Source: Chloroflexota bacterium
GTDB lineage: Bacteria > Chloroflexota > Dehalococcoidia > Lucifugimonadales > UBA3495
Length of the DNA stretch: 64,000 nucleotides
Assembly (NCBI GenBank): GCA_028874075.1
Contig: JAPPLU010000060.1
Coordinates: 159,593 to 223,592, forward strand
Direction: 5' to 3'
Of the stretch, positions 41,976-50,832 are shown one piece after another. Position 1 is the stretch's first letter; every line of letters starts with the position of its first letter. The notes under the pieces are model-generated. The model was not told the origin of the DNA, searched no databases, and worked only from the letters and a program-made list of their open reading frames with translations. The position numbers and the translations under genes were made by a program.

Positions 41976-43041
41976 CCGAATGAACGGGACAAACGGCACC
42001 ACCGGAAACGGGCGCGATTCAGCCCTGCGCCTGGTGATTCCCAGCGATGGGGAGCTTTATGAACCCACGCTGAATTACCTGTCGTCCTGCGGTGTCCGGG
42101 TCAGCCGGCCCAGCGCCCGCCGCTATACGGCCACTATTCCCTCGCTGCCGGGAGCAGAGGTCCTGTTCCAGCGCAGCGCCGACGTTACCACCAAGGTAGA
42201 AGAAGGTAGCGCTGAGCTGGGTATAACCGGTCTGGACCGTTACCTGGAATACCGCGCCGACGAACGGAAAGTTATCAGCCTGATGGACGATTTGGGGTAC
42301 GGTCGCTGTGATTTTGTTCTGGCGGTACCCGACGCCTGGCTTGACGTTTCGTCCATAGACGACCTGGCAGACCTGGCCCTGGAGTTTCGTCAGGAAGGCA
42401 AGCAACTGCGGATCGCCACCAAATACCCCCGCCTGCTGCGGCAGTACCTGTTTCAGCGGGGAATCAACTATTTCACGCTGGTGGCGGTCAGCGGCGCTCT
42501 TGAGGCGGCTCCCGTGGCCGGTTACGCCGATCTGATAGCCGACCTTACCGCCACGGGCAATACGTTGCGGGATAACCGGTTGAAGACGCTGGAAGGTGGC
42601 ACTATTCTCAGTTCCCAGTCCTGCCTTATTGCAAATACAACAACTCTCTTGCAGTCGAGGGAGGCGTTAAGGCTGGCTCGGGAATTGGTGGAAATGCTGG
42701 AATCCCATATGCGGGCCGAGCCTTACTACCGCCTGACCGCCAACGTGAGAGGCGGTTCCCCTGAAGAAGTGAGCGCCACGGTGCTGAGCCGTCCCGAGGT
42801 TTCCGGTTTGCGCGGCCCTACCATTGCTCGGGTCTATAATGTGGAGGAGCAGGATTGGTACGCCGTGACCCTGCTGGTGCGCAAGGACCGCTTGATGGAG
42901 GCGGTGGACCACCTTCGCGACTGCGGCGGAATCGAGATTTCAGCCTCGCAGTTGAGTTACCTGTTCCGGGAAGATTCCTCGGTTTTCAGCAGGCTCTTCC
43001 AGCAGGTTGGCACGGCCAGCCAGGAGTTTGGGGGACAATAG
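41965..43041 (+). CDS. hisG: ATP phosphoribosyltransferase, long form with ACT-like C-terminal domain
   Basis: 358 aa; catalyses the first step of histidine synthesis, joining ATP and PRPP. The catalytic part (about 22-235) shows LRLVIPSDG, SAELGITGLD and GYADLIADLTATGNTL. The C-terminal ~100 residues (YYRLTANVRGGSPEEV to ISASQLSYLF) form the HisG-long regulatory domain that binds histidine. Long-form HisG usually works without HisZ, yet a HisZ-like gene directly precedes it. It shares a TAGTG overlap with the next gene. Confidence 0.88.
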   Translation: MLNDRMNGTNGTTGNGRDSALRLVIPSDGELYEPTLNYLSSCGVRVSRPSARRYTATIPSLPGAEVLFQRSADVTTKVEEGSAELGITGLDRYLEYRADERKVISLMDDLGYGRCDFVLAVPDAWLDVSSIDDLADLALEFRQEGKQLRIATKYPRLLRQYLFQRGINYFTLVAVSGALEAAPVAGYADLIADLTATGNTLRDNRLKTLEGGTILSSQSCLIANTTTLLQSREALRLARELVEMLESHMRAEPYYRLTANVRGGSPEEVSATVLSRPEVSGLRGPTIARVYNVEEQDWYAVTLLVRKDRLMEAVDHLRDCGGIEISASQLSYLFREDSSVFSRLFQQVGTASQEFGGQ

Positions 43042-43799
43042 TGCCTAATCTCCCCATGCATATTTACATAGCCGGCCAGGTGGCCAGAGAGTTGGACTGG
43101 GGATTTGTCCACGACAACCTGGGCAGTTGTTTCCTGGGTTCAACCACGCCGGATATTCGCGCAATGACCAAGTGGGACCGTGAGCGCACCCACTTTGCGA
43201 CCCTGGCGCTGGAATCTGTGGGCGACGGCACCCGCCGTATGTTCGAACTCTATCCCGAACTGGCCGACCGCAGCAGCAACAATCCCGCCACGCGGTCTTT
43301 TGTGCTGGGTTACGTCAGCCATCTGACTGCCGATGAGCTGTGGATTACTACCATGTTCCGCCCCCATTTTTCCAAAGAAGGGACGTTGGCTGAGACTGAC
43401 GAGGAAGCTCAGATATGGGATCGGGCCGTCCAGCTGGATATGGACCGGCAGGCCCACCAGGAACTGGACGGATTCAACCTGGCGGGGCAGGTAATTTGCA
43501 GTGGTGAGGACGGTGTCGACATAGATTTCATCAGTCCGGAGGTCCTGGCCGAATGGCGGCAGTGGGTGGCGCGCTTCATGGGCTGGGAATTTGACTGGCA
43601 GCGCCTGAAGCGGGCCCTGAATCGCATGTACCGCGACAATGACGACGTGCAGGAAATGGTGGACCGTTTCCTTGCCGATATGCCCGAGAGCCTCGAATCC
43701 GTCTACGAAAAGGTTACCCGGGCAAAGGTGGAAGCCTACCGGCGGGCGGCCGTAGAACAGACCCTGCTGCAGGTTAAGGAGTATCTTGGTGAAACTTAG
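43041..43799 (+). CDS. Zinc-dependent phospholipase C-like protein in the his operon
   Basis: 252 aa from the GTG overlapping the hisG stop. It begins PNLPMHIYIAGQVARELDW; a GSTTPDIRAM segment, a conserved RTHFATLAL and GYVSHLTADELW follow the zinc-dependent phospholipase C-like pattern (early His, GSxxPD, HxxxDxxW). Catalysis on phospholipids is unproven; family members in Chloroflexi and Firmicutes are often annotated only as Zn-dependent PLC family. No signal peptide is seen, which argues for a cytosolic enzyme, perhaps a phosphatase-like step. Overlaps hisD by several bases. Confidence 0.6.
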   Translation: MPNLPMHIYIAGQVARELDWGFVHDNLGSCFLGSTTPDIRAMTKWDRERTHFATLALESVGDGTRRMFELYPELADRSSNNPATRSFVLGYVSHLTADELWITTMFRPHFSKEGTLAETDEEAQIWDRAVQLDMDRQAHQELDGFNLAGQVICSGEDGVDIDFISPEVLAEWRQWVARFMGWEFDWQRLKRALNRMYRDNDDVQEMVDRFLADMPESLESVYEKVTRAKVEAYRRAAVEQTLLQVKEYLGET

Positions 43800-45129
43800 A
43801 GTGGTGGAGGGTCTGGCCGAGGCCGAGGGCGTCCTGGCCCGCTTCGATCCCCTGGATATGGATTCCCTTCCCGAATCTGTGGTGGAACGTACCAGGCAGG
43901 CTTTCGGGGCCGACGTTACGCCCGAACAGTCCGTCCTCACCATGCTGCGGGACGTGCGACGGGAGGGCGACGCAGCAATTCGCCGTTACGCCAAACTGCT
44001 GGACGGCGCAGAACTGGAAGACTTCCGCATTAGCGATGCGGAACTTCAGAGTGCCCGCGAAAGCATCTCGCCGGAGCTTGAGGCTGCCCTGCAGCTGGCT
44101 GCCAGGCGAATTACCGATTTCCACCAGGCCACTTTGCCGCGCAACTGGATTGACCTGGAACAGGGTCTGGGTGAAATGGTCCGTCCCCTTGAGCGGGTGG
44201 GCCTTTACGCCCCGGGCGGTACTGCCGCCTACCCTTCCACCGTGCTGATGACGGCCATACCGGCCCGCGTCGCCGGCGTAAGTGAAGTTGTCCTTTCCAC
44301 ACCCCGGCGTGGCCAGGAGCCTCTGAACTCAGCGGTTATGGCCGCCGCCCACATCGCCGGCGTCGACGCCGTCTACCAGGTGGGGGGAGTTCCCGCCATT
44401 GCAGCCATGGCCTACGGCACCGAGAGCATACCCAAGGTGGACAAGATTTGCGGCCCCGGAAATATTTTCGTCGCCTGCGCCAAGAAGCTGGTACAGGGGC
44501 AGGTGGATATTGACGGCATCTTCGGCCCTACCGAGACCATTGTTATTGCCGACGAAACTGCCCAGGCTGCCTTTTGCGCCGCCGACATGATCGCCCAGGC
44601 CGAGCACGATCCTCTTTCCACCGCCATCCTTGTAACAGACTCCAGGACGCTGATAGCCCAGGTTGAGGAGGAAGTCGAACGCCGTTTAGCTTCGCTGGAA
44701 AGGGGCGACCTGGCGCGGGATGCCCTGGAACGGCAGGGTCGAATCGTGCTGGTGGACGATATGAACGAGGCTGTGGAACTGGCCAACCGCATCGCCCCGG
44801 AGCACCTTTGCATGATGGTTGCCGATCCCTGGGCCTGGGCCGGCAAGGTCAAGAACGCGGGAGGTCTGTTCCTTGGCGAGTTTTCCCCCGAAGTCATGGG
44901 AGATTACATCGCCGGGCCCAGCCACGTCATGCCCACCGGCGGCACGGCCCGCTTCAACTCGGCTCTCAGTGTCCACCACTTTATGCGTACTATGCCGGTG
45001 GTCGGGTTAAGCCCCGAGGTATTCCAGGGCCTGGGCCAGGCCGCGGTCCAGATCGCCCACGCCGAGGGTCTTACCGGTCACTCGGGCGCCATCGAAGTGC
45101 GGCTCGACAGCATCAATGCCAGGGCGTGA
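43789..45129 (+). CDS. hisD: Histidinol dehydrogenase
   Basis: 446 aa from GTG 43789 (AAGGAG 7 bases upstream; a TTG 3 bases earlier is also in frame). It oxidises histidinol to histidine in two NAD steps using a bound Zn. Recognisable parts are RVGLYAPGGTAAYPSTVLM, KICGPGNIFVACAKK, IFGPTETIVIAD and the C-terminal GPSHVMPTGGTARF block. It overlaps the PLC-like gene by 11 bases. Next gene hisC follows after an 82-bp gap. Confidence 0.95.
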   Translation: MKLRVVEGLAEAEGVLARFDPLDMDSLPESVVERTRQAFGADVTPEQSVLTMLRDVRREGDAAIRRYAKLLDGAELEDFRISDAELQSARESISPELEAALQLAARRITDFHQATLPRNWIDLEQGLGEMVRPLERVGLYAPGGTAAYPSTVLMTAIPARVAGVSEVVLSTPRRGQEPLNSAVMAAAHIAGVDAVYQVGGVPAIAAMAYGTESIPKVDKICGPGNIFVACAKKLVQGQVDIDGIFGPTETIVIADETAQAAFCAADMIAQAEHDPLSTAILVTDSRTLIAQVEEEVERRLASLERGDLARDALERQGRIVLVDDMNEAVELANRIAPEHLCMMVADPWAWAGKVKNAGGLFLGEFSPEVMGDYIAGPSHVMPTGGTARFNSALSVHHFMRTMPVVGLSPEVFQGLGQAAVQIAHAEGLTGHSGAIEVRLDSINARA

Positions 45130-45211
45130 CGAAGGGCACTCCTTAACATTACCGTTTGCGGAGTTCAGTAATCCTCTTTAGGCGCTACAAATTAAACCCG
45201 GATTGTTTGAT

Positions 45212-46303
45212 ATGACCGACGTTAGAGACCTCCTGCTGCCCCACATTCGCCAATTGAAGACCTACGATGGCGTTGACCCGATGGAGGTCATGGCCCAGCG
45301 GGCGGGCATCCCTCCGGAAAAGGTTATCCGGCTCAACGGCAACGAAAACCCCTTCGGCCCGTCACCCGAAGTGGTGAGGGCACTGGGCAGCTTCCAGCAT
45401 TACAACCACTATCCCGACCCCGACCAGCGGCAGTTGCGGGATGTCCTCTCCGGTTACCTGGACGTGCCAGCCGAGCAAATTGTTGCCGGCAACGGCAGCG
45501 ACGAGTTAATCGACATGATCCTGCGCATGTTCCTGGGTACCGGCGAGAACATCGTTATTCCCACCCCCACCTTTGGAATGTACGCCTTCTCGGCGGAGGT
45601 ATGCGGCGGCAAAGTCAAGCCGGTCCCCCGCAATGAGATCTTCGACATAGACATTGATGCCACTGTTGCGGCCTTTGACGAGCATACCAAGGCTATTTTC
45701 CTGGCCTCGCCCAACAACCCCACCGGAAATACCGCTTCCGAGACGGCCATTCGGGCCCTGCTGGCCACCGGTAAAATTGTAGTGGTGGACGAGACCTACT
45801 ACGAATTCTGCGGTCAGTCCGTCCTTCCCTTGGTGGACGAATTTCCAAACCTAATTGTGTTGCGTACATTCAGCAAGTGGGCGGGTTTGGCGGGACTCAG
45901 GATCGGACTGGGAGTGATGAATCCGGATGTCGCCCGTACCATGATGAGCATGAAGTCTCCCTACAACGTTAATCTGGCGGCGGAAGTTGCCCTCATAGCC
46001 TCCCTCAATGACCGTCCAACCCTGCTCAACCGAGTGCAGGCCATCGTCCAGGAACGGAAGCGAATGATCGGGCTGCTGGAAAACATTCCGGGAATCCATG
46101 TGTGGCCGTCCCAGGCCAACTTCATCCTGTGCCGCCTGCCCGAAGGACGTGGCCAGGACATTTTCGAAGGACTGTGCCGGCGCGGCATATTCCTGCGTTA
46201 CTTCAACACACCGCAGTTGAGAGATTACGTTCGAGCCAGCGTGGGCTTGCCCGAAGAGACGGACCAGGTAGTTGCTGCGCTGAAGGAACTGGTGGCTGAG
46301 TAA
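45212..46303 (+). CDS. hisC: Histidinol-phosphate aminotransferase
   Basis: 363 aa from ATG 45212 (TTG 9 bases upstream is in frame). PLP enzyme of aminotransferase class I/II that makes histidinol phosphate. The RLNGNENPFGPSP start and the PLP lysine motif TFSKWAGLAGLRIG are diagnostic, with SPNNPTGN and the DETYYEF segment. The stop shares a base with the hisB start. Confidence 0.93.
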   Translation: MTDVRDLLLPHIRQLKTYDGVDPMEVMAQRAGIPPEKVIRLNGNENPFGPSPEVVRALGSFQHYNHYPDPDQRQLRDVLSGYLDVPAEQIVAGNGSDELIDMILRMFLGTGENIVIPTPTFGMYAFSAEVCGGKVKPVPRNEIFDIDIDATVAAFDEHTKAIFLASPNNPTGNTASETAIRALLATGKIVVVDETYYEFCGQSVLPLVDEFPNLIVLRTFSKWAGLAGLRIGLGVMNPDVARTMMSMKSPYNVNLAAEVALIASLNDRPTLLNRVQAIVQERKRMIGLLENIPGIHVWPSQANFILCRLPEGRGQDIFEGLCRRGIFLRYFNTPQLRDYVRASVGLPEETDQVVAALKELVAE

Positions 46304-46944
46304 TGGTGGAGAAGATCGAACCCGTGAACGCTGATCTGGTTCCATCCGGCGCCAGAATCGCAACCCTTAACCGCGAAACCGGGGAGACTCAAATTGCCCT
46401 GACGGTGAACCTGGACGGGCAGGGTCGCTACGATGTGGATACCGGCAATGGTTTCCTGGACCACATGGTCAGCCAGATTGCCCGACACGGCCTCTTCGAC
46501 ATCACCCTGCACGCCAGGGGCGATGTGCACGTGGGCTGGCACCACTTGGTTGAGGACGTGGGGATTCTGTTAGGGCGGGCCTTCAATCAGGCCCTCGGCG
46601 AGGTGAGGGGCATCCGCCGAATGGGCCACGCCATAGTCCCCCTGGACGAAACCTTGGTGATGGTGGCCCTGGACCTCAGTGGTAGAAGCTACGCGGTGGT
46701 GGAGACCACGCTGGACGAAACGATGGTCGAGACCCTTTCAGGAGACCTGGTACGCCACTTTTTTGAGTCCTTCGCCCTGGAGGGCCGCATTAACCTGCAC
46801 GCCAAGGTTATTACCGGCGTCAGCCCCCACCACAAGGCGGAAGCCCTGTGCAAGGCCCTGGCCAGGGCGCTGCGGGACGCCGTGGAAATCGACCCCAGGG
46901 CTACCGGCCAGGTGCCCAGCACCAAGGGCACGCTGGATAGCTGA
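46303..46944 (+). CDS. hisB: Imidazoleglycerol-phosphate dehydratase
   Basis: 213 aa monofunctional IGPD. Two Mn-binding His-rich motifs, HHLVEDVGI near 85-93 and HHKAEA near 176-181, plus FLDHM at 52-56. The one-base overlap (TAATG) with hisC indicates coupling. hisH, hisA, hisF and hisI are not in the window. A strong terminator follows. Confidence 0.95.
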   Translation: MVEKIEPVNADLVPSGARIATLNRETGETQIALTVNLDGQGRYDVDTGNGFLDHMVSQIARHGLFDITLHARGDVHVGWHHLVEDVGILLGRAFNQALGEVRGIRRMGHAIVPLDETLVMVALDLSGRSYAVVETTLDETMVETLSGDLVRHFFESFALEGRINLHAKVITGVSPHHKAEALCKALARALRDAVEIDPRATGQVPSTKGTLDS

Positions 46945-46971
46945 TAAAGCTACTGTTTACATAATAATGTA

Positions 46972-47015
46972 AAAGTGTATGGGCCGCTTAATTGAGCGGC
47001 CCGTACACTTTGTTT
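46972..47015. terminator. Bidirectional terminator after hisB
   Basis: A 17-bp stem with one wobble pair: AAAGTGTAT and GGGCCGCT (46972-46988) pair with AGCGGCCC and GTACACTTT (46995-47011), with a short loop and then GTTTT. It lies between hisB and the convergent crotonase gene. Confidence 0.9.
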
Positions 47016-47045
47016 TAACTCCCTGCACGTTGAGGACGGCGCGGA

Positions 47046-47816
47046 TCAGCGGCCCTTCCTGGCAATAAATTCGGGGAAGGCCTGTTCGGCGTTGTATCCC
47101 CGTACGCGGTTGGTCGTAAAGTCCCGCTCATTGGCCCACTGCTGCTCCAGGTCGCAGCCCATGTGCATCAGCAGCAGTTCCTTGATGCCCATAATCGACT
47201 CCCTGCGATTCTGGGCGATGGTACGGCCAATCTCCATAGTCTTGTCCCGAAGCTGCTCAGCGGGGACCAGGTGGTTCAGCAGGCCAATGCGATGAGCCTC
47301 CTCCGCTTCCACTACCCTTCCGGTGAACAGCAGCTCCTTGGCTATGGGCCAGCCCACCTGGTTTGGCAGCGTCCAGGTGGAGTTGATACGACCGTAGGCG
47401 GCGGCCAGGAACCGGAAGCTGGTCCGTTCGCAGCCCACCCGCATATCCAGGGAAGAGGAAAGGACGGCGGCCCCGCCGTAGGCAAGCCCGTTCATCATCC
47501 CTATCACCGGCTTCAGGGATGCGCTAATGTCGTAAGTGCCCCGCGACCGGTTCCGGTCCTGCTCTTCGCGGCTGCCCTGGTCGGCTTCCCGGTCCCTTTC
47601 CCGCTGTTCGTGGATGTCGCCACCGGCGGAAAAGGCTCTTTCCCCCGCGCCGGTTATCGCAATGCAGCCCACCTCATCGTCCTCGTTCATGGCCCTGACC
47701 GCATCCTGCAATTCCCGATTCAGTTGGCGGTTCATTGCGTTCAGCTTTTCCGGCCGATTCAGGGTGAGAATGGCCACGCCATCTTCCTTTTCAACCAGGA
47801 CAAATTCGTAGTCCAT
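47046..47816 (-). CDS. Enoyl-CoA hydratase/isomerase (crotonase) family protein
   Basis: 256 aa from ATG 47816 with GGAGGG 5 bases upstream. The crotonase fold is shown by ILTLNRPEKLNAMNRQLN and the oxyanion-hole segments AFSAGGDI and GLAYGGAAVLSSSLDMRVG. The usual catalytic Glu positions read AAYGRI and TWTLPNQVG, so hydratase activity is not confirmed. Family members act on acyl-CoA substrates in fatty-acid or aromatic breakdown. A charged insertion (EQRERDREADQGSREEQD) follows the first oxyanion segment. Confidence 0.82.
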   Translation of the reverse strand: MDYEFVLVEKEDGVAILTLNRPEKLNAMNRQLNRELQDAVRAMNEDDEVGCIAITGAGERAFSAGGDIHEQRERDREADQGSREEQDRNRSRGTYDISASLKPVIGMMNGLAYGGAAVLSSSLDMRVGCERTSFRFLAAAYGRINSTWTLPNQVGWPIAKELLFTGRVVEAEEAHRIGLLNHLVPAEQLRDKTMEIGRTIAQNRRESIMGIKELLLMHMGCDLEQQWANERDFTTNRVRGYNAEQAFPEFIARKGR

Positions 47817-48209
47817 ACGTCCCTCCAAATCCTGGTTTCCCCTTCTAGTTCTTGCAGAAGATGGATTCCAGTGCTTCAAATATGCCGCTATTGTATGGGC
47901 GACCTTGGGGGTAGTCAAACTCGTTTCATCCCCGCAACTGCCCAGAGTTGGCTTCTTGCCTCAGCCTGCAGCGCCGAGTTCCGGTTGGATCGGTCCGGGA
48001 CCCAATGGTAGGGGCAAACCTGTGTGTTTGCCCTGGCCACGACCCAATGGTAGGGGCAAACCTGTGTGTTTGCCCTGGCCACGACCCAATGGTAGGGGCA
48101 AACCTGTGTGTTTGCCCTGGCCACGACCCAGGAAACCACCTGAATTGGGACCCTGCCCACCTTTCTTTCCCCATTGACGCCATAGGTCTAACCCTCTAAA
48201 ATAGAATAT
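47817..48209. other. Gap with a 42-bp tandem repeat
   Basis: 393 bp without a gene. Frames are open on both strands because the repeat unit is a multiple of three, but no family or start signal supports them. The repeat is listed separately. Confidence 0.7.
48001..48126. repeat. Three tandem copies of a 42-bp repeat with internal hairpin
   Basis: Units start at 48001, 48043 and 48085, essentially identical; the phase continues to 48127, where it breaks. Each holds GGGCAAAC and GTTTGCCC flanking CTGTGT, a hairpin. The unit is 14 codons long, so both strands stay open through it. It is REP-like and not a CRISPR, since there are no spacers. Confidence 0.85.
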
Positions 48210-49196
48210 ATGTTCGTATCGGCCTCTCCTCCGACTCCTCAGCAGTCCCTTGCAGACATCGTTCGCGAGGAGACCGACGACGGCCGCCTTATAGTTCGCT
48301 TTCTCGTTGATGTCATGCAAGGCGGCCTGGAGGCTGCCAGGCCCTGTCATCGGCTCGATGCTGCCCGCCAGCTCCTCAATCTCGGCTTCGATTCGGCTCG
48401 CGCTTTTATCTCCGACATCGCGCCCGCAACCCGCACGCCACGGCGACGAACCCTCGCGTCCTCCCCGCAGCTCGCTGCTCCTTCGCCGCGTCACCAGGAA
48501 CTCTTCGACTTGGTCTGGGAGGAGACTGACCACGGCCGCTCTGCCGTCCGTTTCCTGGTCGACGTCATGCTGGGCAACCTCCACGACTTCAAACCCCATC
48601 ACCGCCTGTTCGCTGCTAAAGAACTCCTTCGGCGTGGCTTTGACCAACCCGCGTCGTCCCCGGAAGCTGAAGCCCAGTCCGAAGCTGACTCTGAAGAGGA
48701 GGATATCGAGCGGTGCCGTGCCGAAGACCCCGACGGAATCTACTACCGGGGACGCGACTACAAGTGGTATCGGGACGAACTCCGGTCCCCGCCGCACCCA
48801 AATCGTTCCGGCTCCAACGGCTTGGAAGCAAGAGACCTCTCCGCGCCGCCCCCAGACTTGGATGGCGGTGACCGCTGCCCTGCTTCATGCGGGCCCTTGG
48901 ACTTCCCAGCCTCTAGTGACGACGATCACCACGGCATCAGTTGCCTTTCCCAGCCTTGCGACTATACCCACGTTTGCGACCCTTTCTGCCTTCACTCCCA
49001 ACCCGCCAGCCAATCCACGTCTCAAGACTTCGGTGAAGACGCGGGGGAAGACGTCGAGAGAGACGACGACCGCTCCCCACTCGATGACTCCGTCGAGGGC
49101 ATCTCCCGGGAACGGCCACCGCCCCGGCCCGCTGTGGCCCGAATCAGCTTGGATCGCCCAGTCCCCTTGGACAGCCTGACAGTCGGCGAGCTATAA
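48210..49196 (+). CDS. Unknown 328-aa protein with a duplicated 49-residue module
   Basis: No family recognised. Residues 13-61 and 97-145 are homologous (30 of 49 identical by hand alignment) around VREETDDGR/VWEETDHGR, RFLVDVM and HRL..A..LL..GFD. The middle has an acidic stretch (AEAQSEADSEEED) and a short DPDGIYYRGRDYKWY segment. The C-terminal half is disordered and rich in Ser, Pro and Asp, with a cysteine cluster near residues 248-260. Codon use (many TCC, CTC) looks unlike neighbours. The internal duplication within one frame supports this frame as coding. Repeats on both sides suggest an acquired cassette. Confidence 0.6.
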   Translation: MFVSASPPTPQQSLADIVREETDDGRLIVRFLVDVMQGGLEAARPCHRLDAARQLLNLGFDSARAFISDIAPATRTPRRRTLASSPQLAAPSPRHQELFDLVWEETDHGRSAVRFLVDVMLGNLHDFKPHHRLFAAKELLRRGFDQPASSPEAEAQSEADSEEEDIERCRAEDPDGIYYRGRDYKWYRDELRSPPHPNRSGSNGLEARDLSAPPPDLDGGDRCPASCGPLDFPASSDDDHHGISCLSQPCDYTHVCDPFCLHSQPASQSTSQDFGEDAGEDVERDDDRSPLDDSVEGISRERPPPRPAVARISLDRPVPLDSLTVGEL

Positions 49197-49218
49197 CCGC
49201 GGAAACTCAGGGAACCTG

Positions 49219-49271
49219 GAGATTCGCAGATACCCTCTGCGAATCTCCGCTTCCTCTGCGCCTCTGTTTCA
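49219..49271. repeat. Palindrome and CTCTGCG-type dispersed repeat
   Basis: A perfect 12-bp inverted repeat, GAGATTCGCAGA (49219-49230) and TCTGCGAATCTC (49236-49247), is followed by CTCTGCG words to 49271. It matches the repeat at 6525-6598 in wording and could act as a terminator hairpin for the 328-aa gene. Confidence 0.65.
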
Positions 49272-49379
49272 CATTCCACCCTTGCCGGGAAGCGCGTTCA
49301 CGATATTGGAGCAACAAGTTGCTATCGTCCCGCTCCGGCAATTGACACGCGGGCTATGGCCAAGGATGATTGAAATGTC

Positions 49380-50774
49380 ATGCGTGCATCAAGAACCAGG
49401 ACAATCTTACCTGCGTACGGTGCAAACCGCCCGAGTCGAACGGGCCTGCTCAGAGCCCTTGTCCTTTCCGTGGCTTTCGCTTTTATCCTTCTTGGAATAG
49501 CGGGGTCGGCGCTTGCCCAGGCCCCACCCGCGGGTGCGCTGGTAATGGAAATTGAGGGCACGATTAACCCGGTCAAGGAAAGATACCTGGAACGCGCCTT
49601 GCAGCAAGCCGAAGACTCCAACGCAACCCTGCTGATTATCCGCCTTGATACTCCTGGTGGCCTGCTAAGCTCCACGAGGAAAATGGTAGAAATGCAGCTG
49701 GAGTCCAATGTACCTATCGTGGCATATGTTGCCCCCGGTGGCGCCCAGGCGGGATCTGCGGGCACCTTCTTGACCGCAGCCGCCAATGTGGCTGTTATGG
49801 CCCCTGGAACCAACATCGGCGCCGCCACTCCCGTATCGGCGTCGGGCGAAGACATAGGCGAAACCCTGGCAAACAAGGTTACCAACGATGCGGCTGCTCT
49901 TATCCGCAGCATAGCGGAAGAACGCAACCGCAACGGCGAAAAGCTGGAAGAAACGGTCCGACTGGGTGCGTCCTTCACGGCTACCGAGGCGGTAGAACTG
50001 GCTATGGTGGACTTCATAGCCATAGATATGAACGACCTGCTCCGGCAGCTGGATGGTCTGGAGGTTACCACCCGCAGCGGCCCCACCACTCTTCAAACGG
50101 AAGGATTGGCTGCCAGGGACCTGGAAAAGAACATGCTGGAGCACTTCCTGGAGTTTCTGGCCAATCCGGATGTGGCTTTCCTGCTTCTGACCATAGGCGG
50201 CCTGGCCGTAGTTATAGAGCTTTTCAATCCGGGAATGATAGTCCCGGGAGTTGTGGGAATCGTCCTGCTAATCCTGGCCTTCCTGGCCCTGGGCAGCCTG
50301 CCCGTCAACTGGGCGGGCGTGGCGCTGATTATCCTGGCTATGGCCTTGGCCTTCCTGGAAACCCAGGTCTCGGGCTTTGGCGTCCTGGGGGTCGCCGCAG
50401 CCATTTGCCTGGTTCTGGGAGGCTTTCTGTTGTTTGCCCAGTTTGGTACGCCTTCTCCTACTCTTCCGCCCGTCTCCGTGAACCCGTTTCTGATTGTGGC
50501 TACTGCCACTATCCTGGCCGGTGGCCTTCTCTATCTGATGTGGTGCATACGAAAATCCCAAAAGGAAGACCTGGGTGAAGATACATTTCACCACTTGGGC
50601 AGGCTGGGCACTGTGGTAACCGAGTTGTCTCCCCGCGGAGTTGTCAGGATGGAGGACGGTAATTGGACGGCTGTTTCCGATGATGAACAGGTGATTGCCG
50701 AAGGTGAAAAGGTTATAGTAATAGGGGTGGACGATCTGGTTCTAACTGTTATACCCTTCAACGAGACGAATTAA
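49380..50774 (+). CDS. NfeD-family membrane-bound serine protease (ClpP class)
   Basis: 464 aa. A signal peptide (RALVLSVAFAFILLGIAGSALAQA) comes first. The ClpP-like protease domain has the nucleophile Ser in GGAQAGSAGTFL and the SDH-like IRLDTPGG segment. Several membrane helices follow, then a C-terminal OB-fold NfeD domain (RLGTVVTELSPRGVVRMED). NfeD proteins cooperate with SPFH partners, and one lies immediately downstream, 58 bp after the stop. Confidence 0.9.
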   Translation: MRASRTRTILPAYGANRPSRTGLLRALVLSVAFAFILLGIAGSALAQAPPAGALVMEIEGTINPVKERYLERALQQAEDSNATLLIIRLDTPGGLLSSTRKMVEMQLESNVPIVAYVAPGGAQAGSAGTFLTAAANVAVMAPGTNIGAATPVSASGEDIGETLANKVTNDAAALIRSIAEERNRNGEKLEETVRLGASFTATEAVELAMVDFIAIDMNDLLRQLDGLEVTTRSGPTTLQTEGLAARDLEKNMLEHFLEFLANPDVAFLLLTIGGLAVVIELFNPGMIVPGVVGIVLLILAFLALGSLPVNWAGVALIILAMALAFLETQVSGFGVLGVAAAICLVLGGFLLFAQFGTPSPTLPPVSVNPFLIVATATILAGGLLYLMWCIRKSQKEDLGEDTFHHLGRLGTVVTELSPRGVVRMEDGNWTAVSDDEQVIAEGEKVIVIGVDDLVLTVIPFNETN

Positions 50775-50832
50775 ATCGGTTCAACGAGTCCGCCAGGCGG
50801 AATACGCAGGGATAATTCCCTGGGAGGTACCT

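Noticed and set aside
48001..48126. CRISPR array
   Set aside because: The 42-bp units are directly adjacent with no variable spacers, only three copies, and no cas genes nearby.
47915..48199. Short frames across the 42-bp repeat on both strands
   Set aside because: Frames stay open only because the repeat unit is a multiple of three; no ribosome site or family support.
48307..49179. Alternative 290-aa frame within the 328-aa gene
   Set aside because: The duplicated 49-residue module appears only in the frame starting at 48210.
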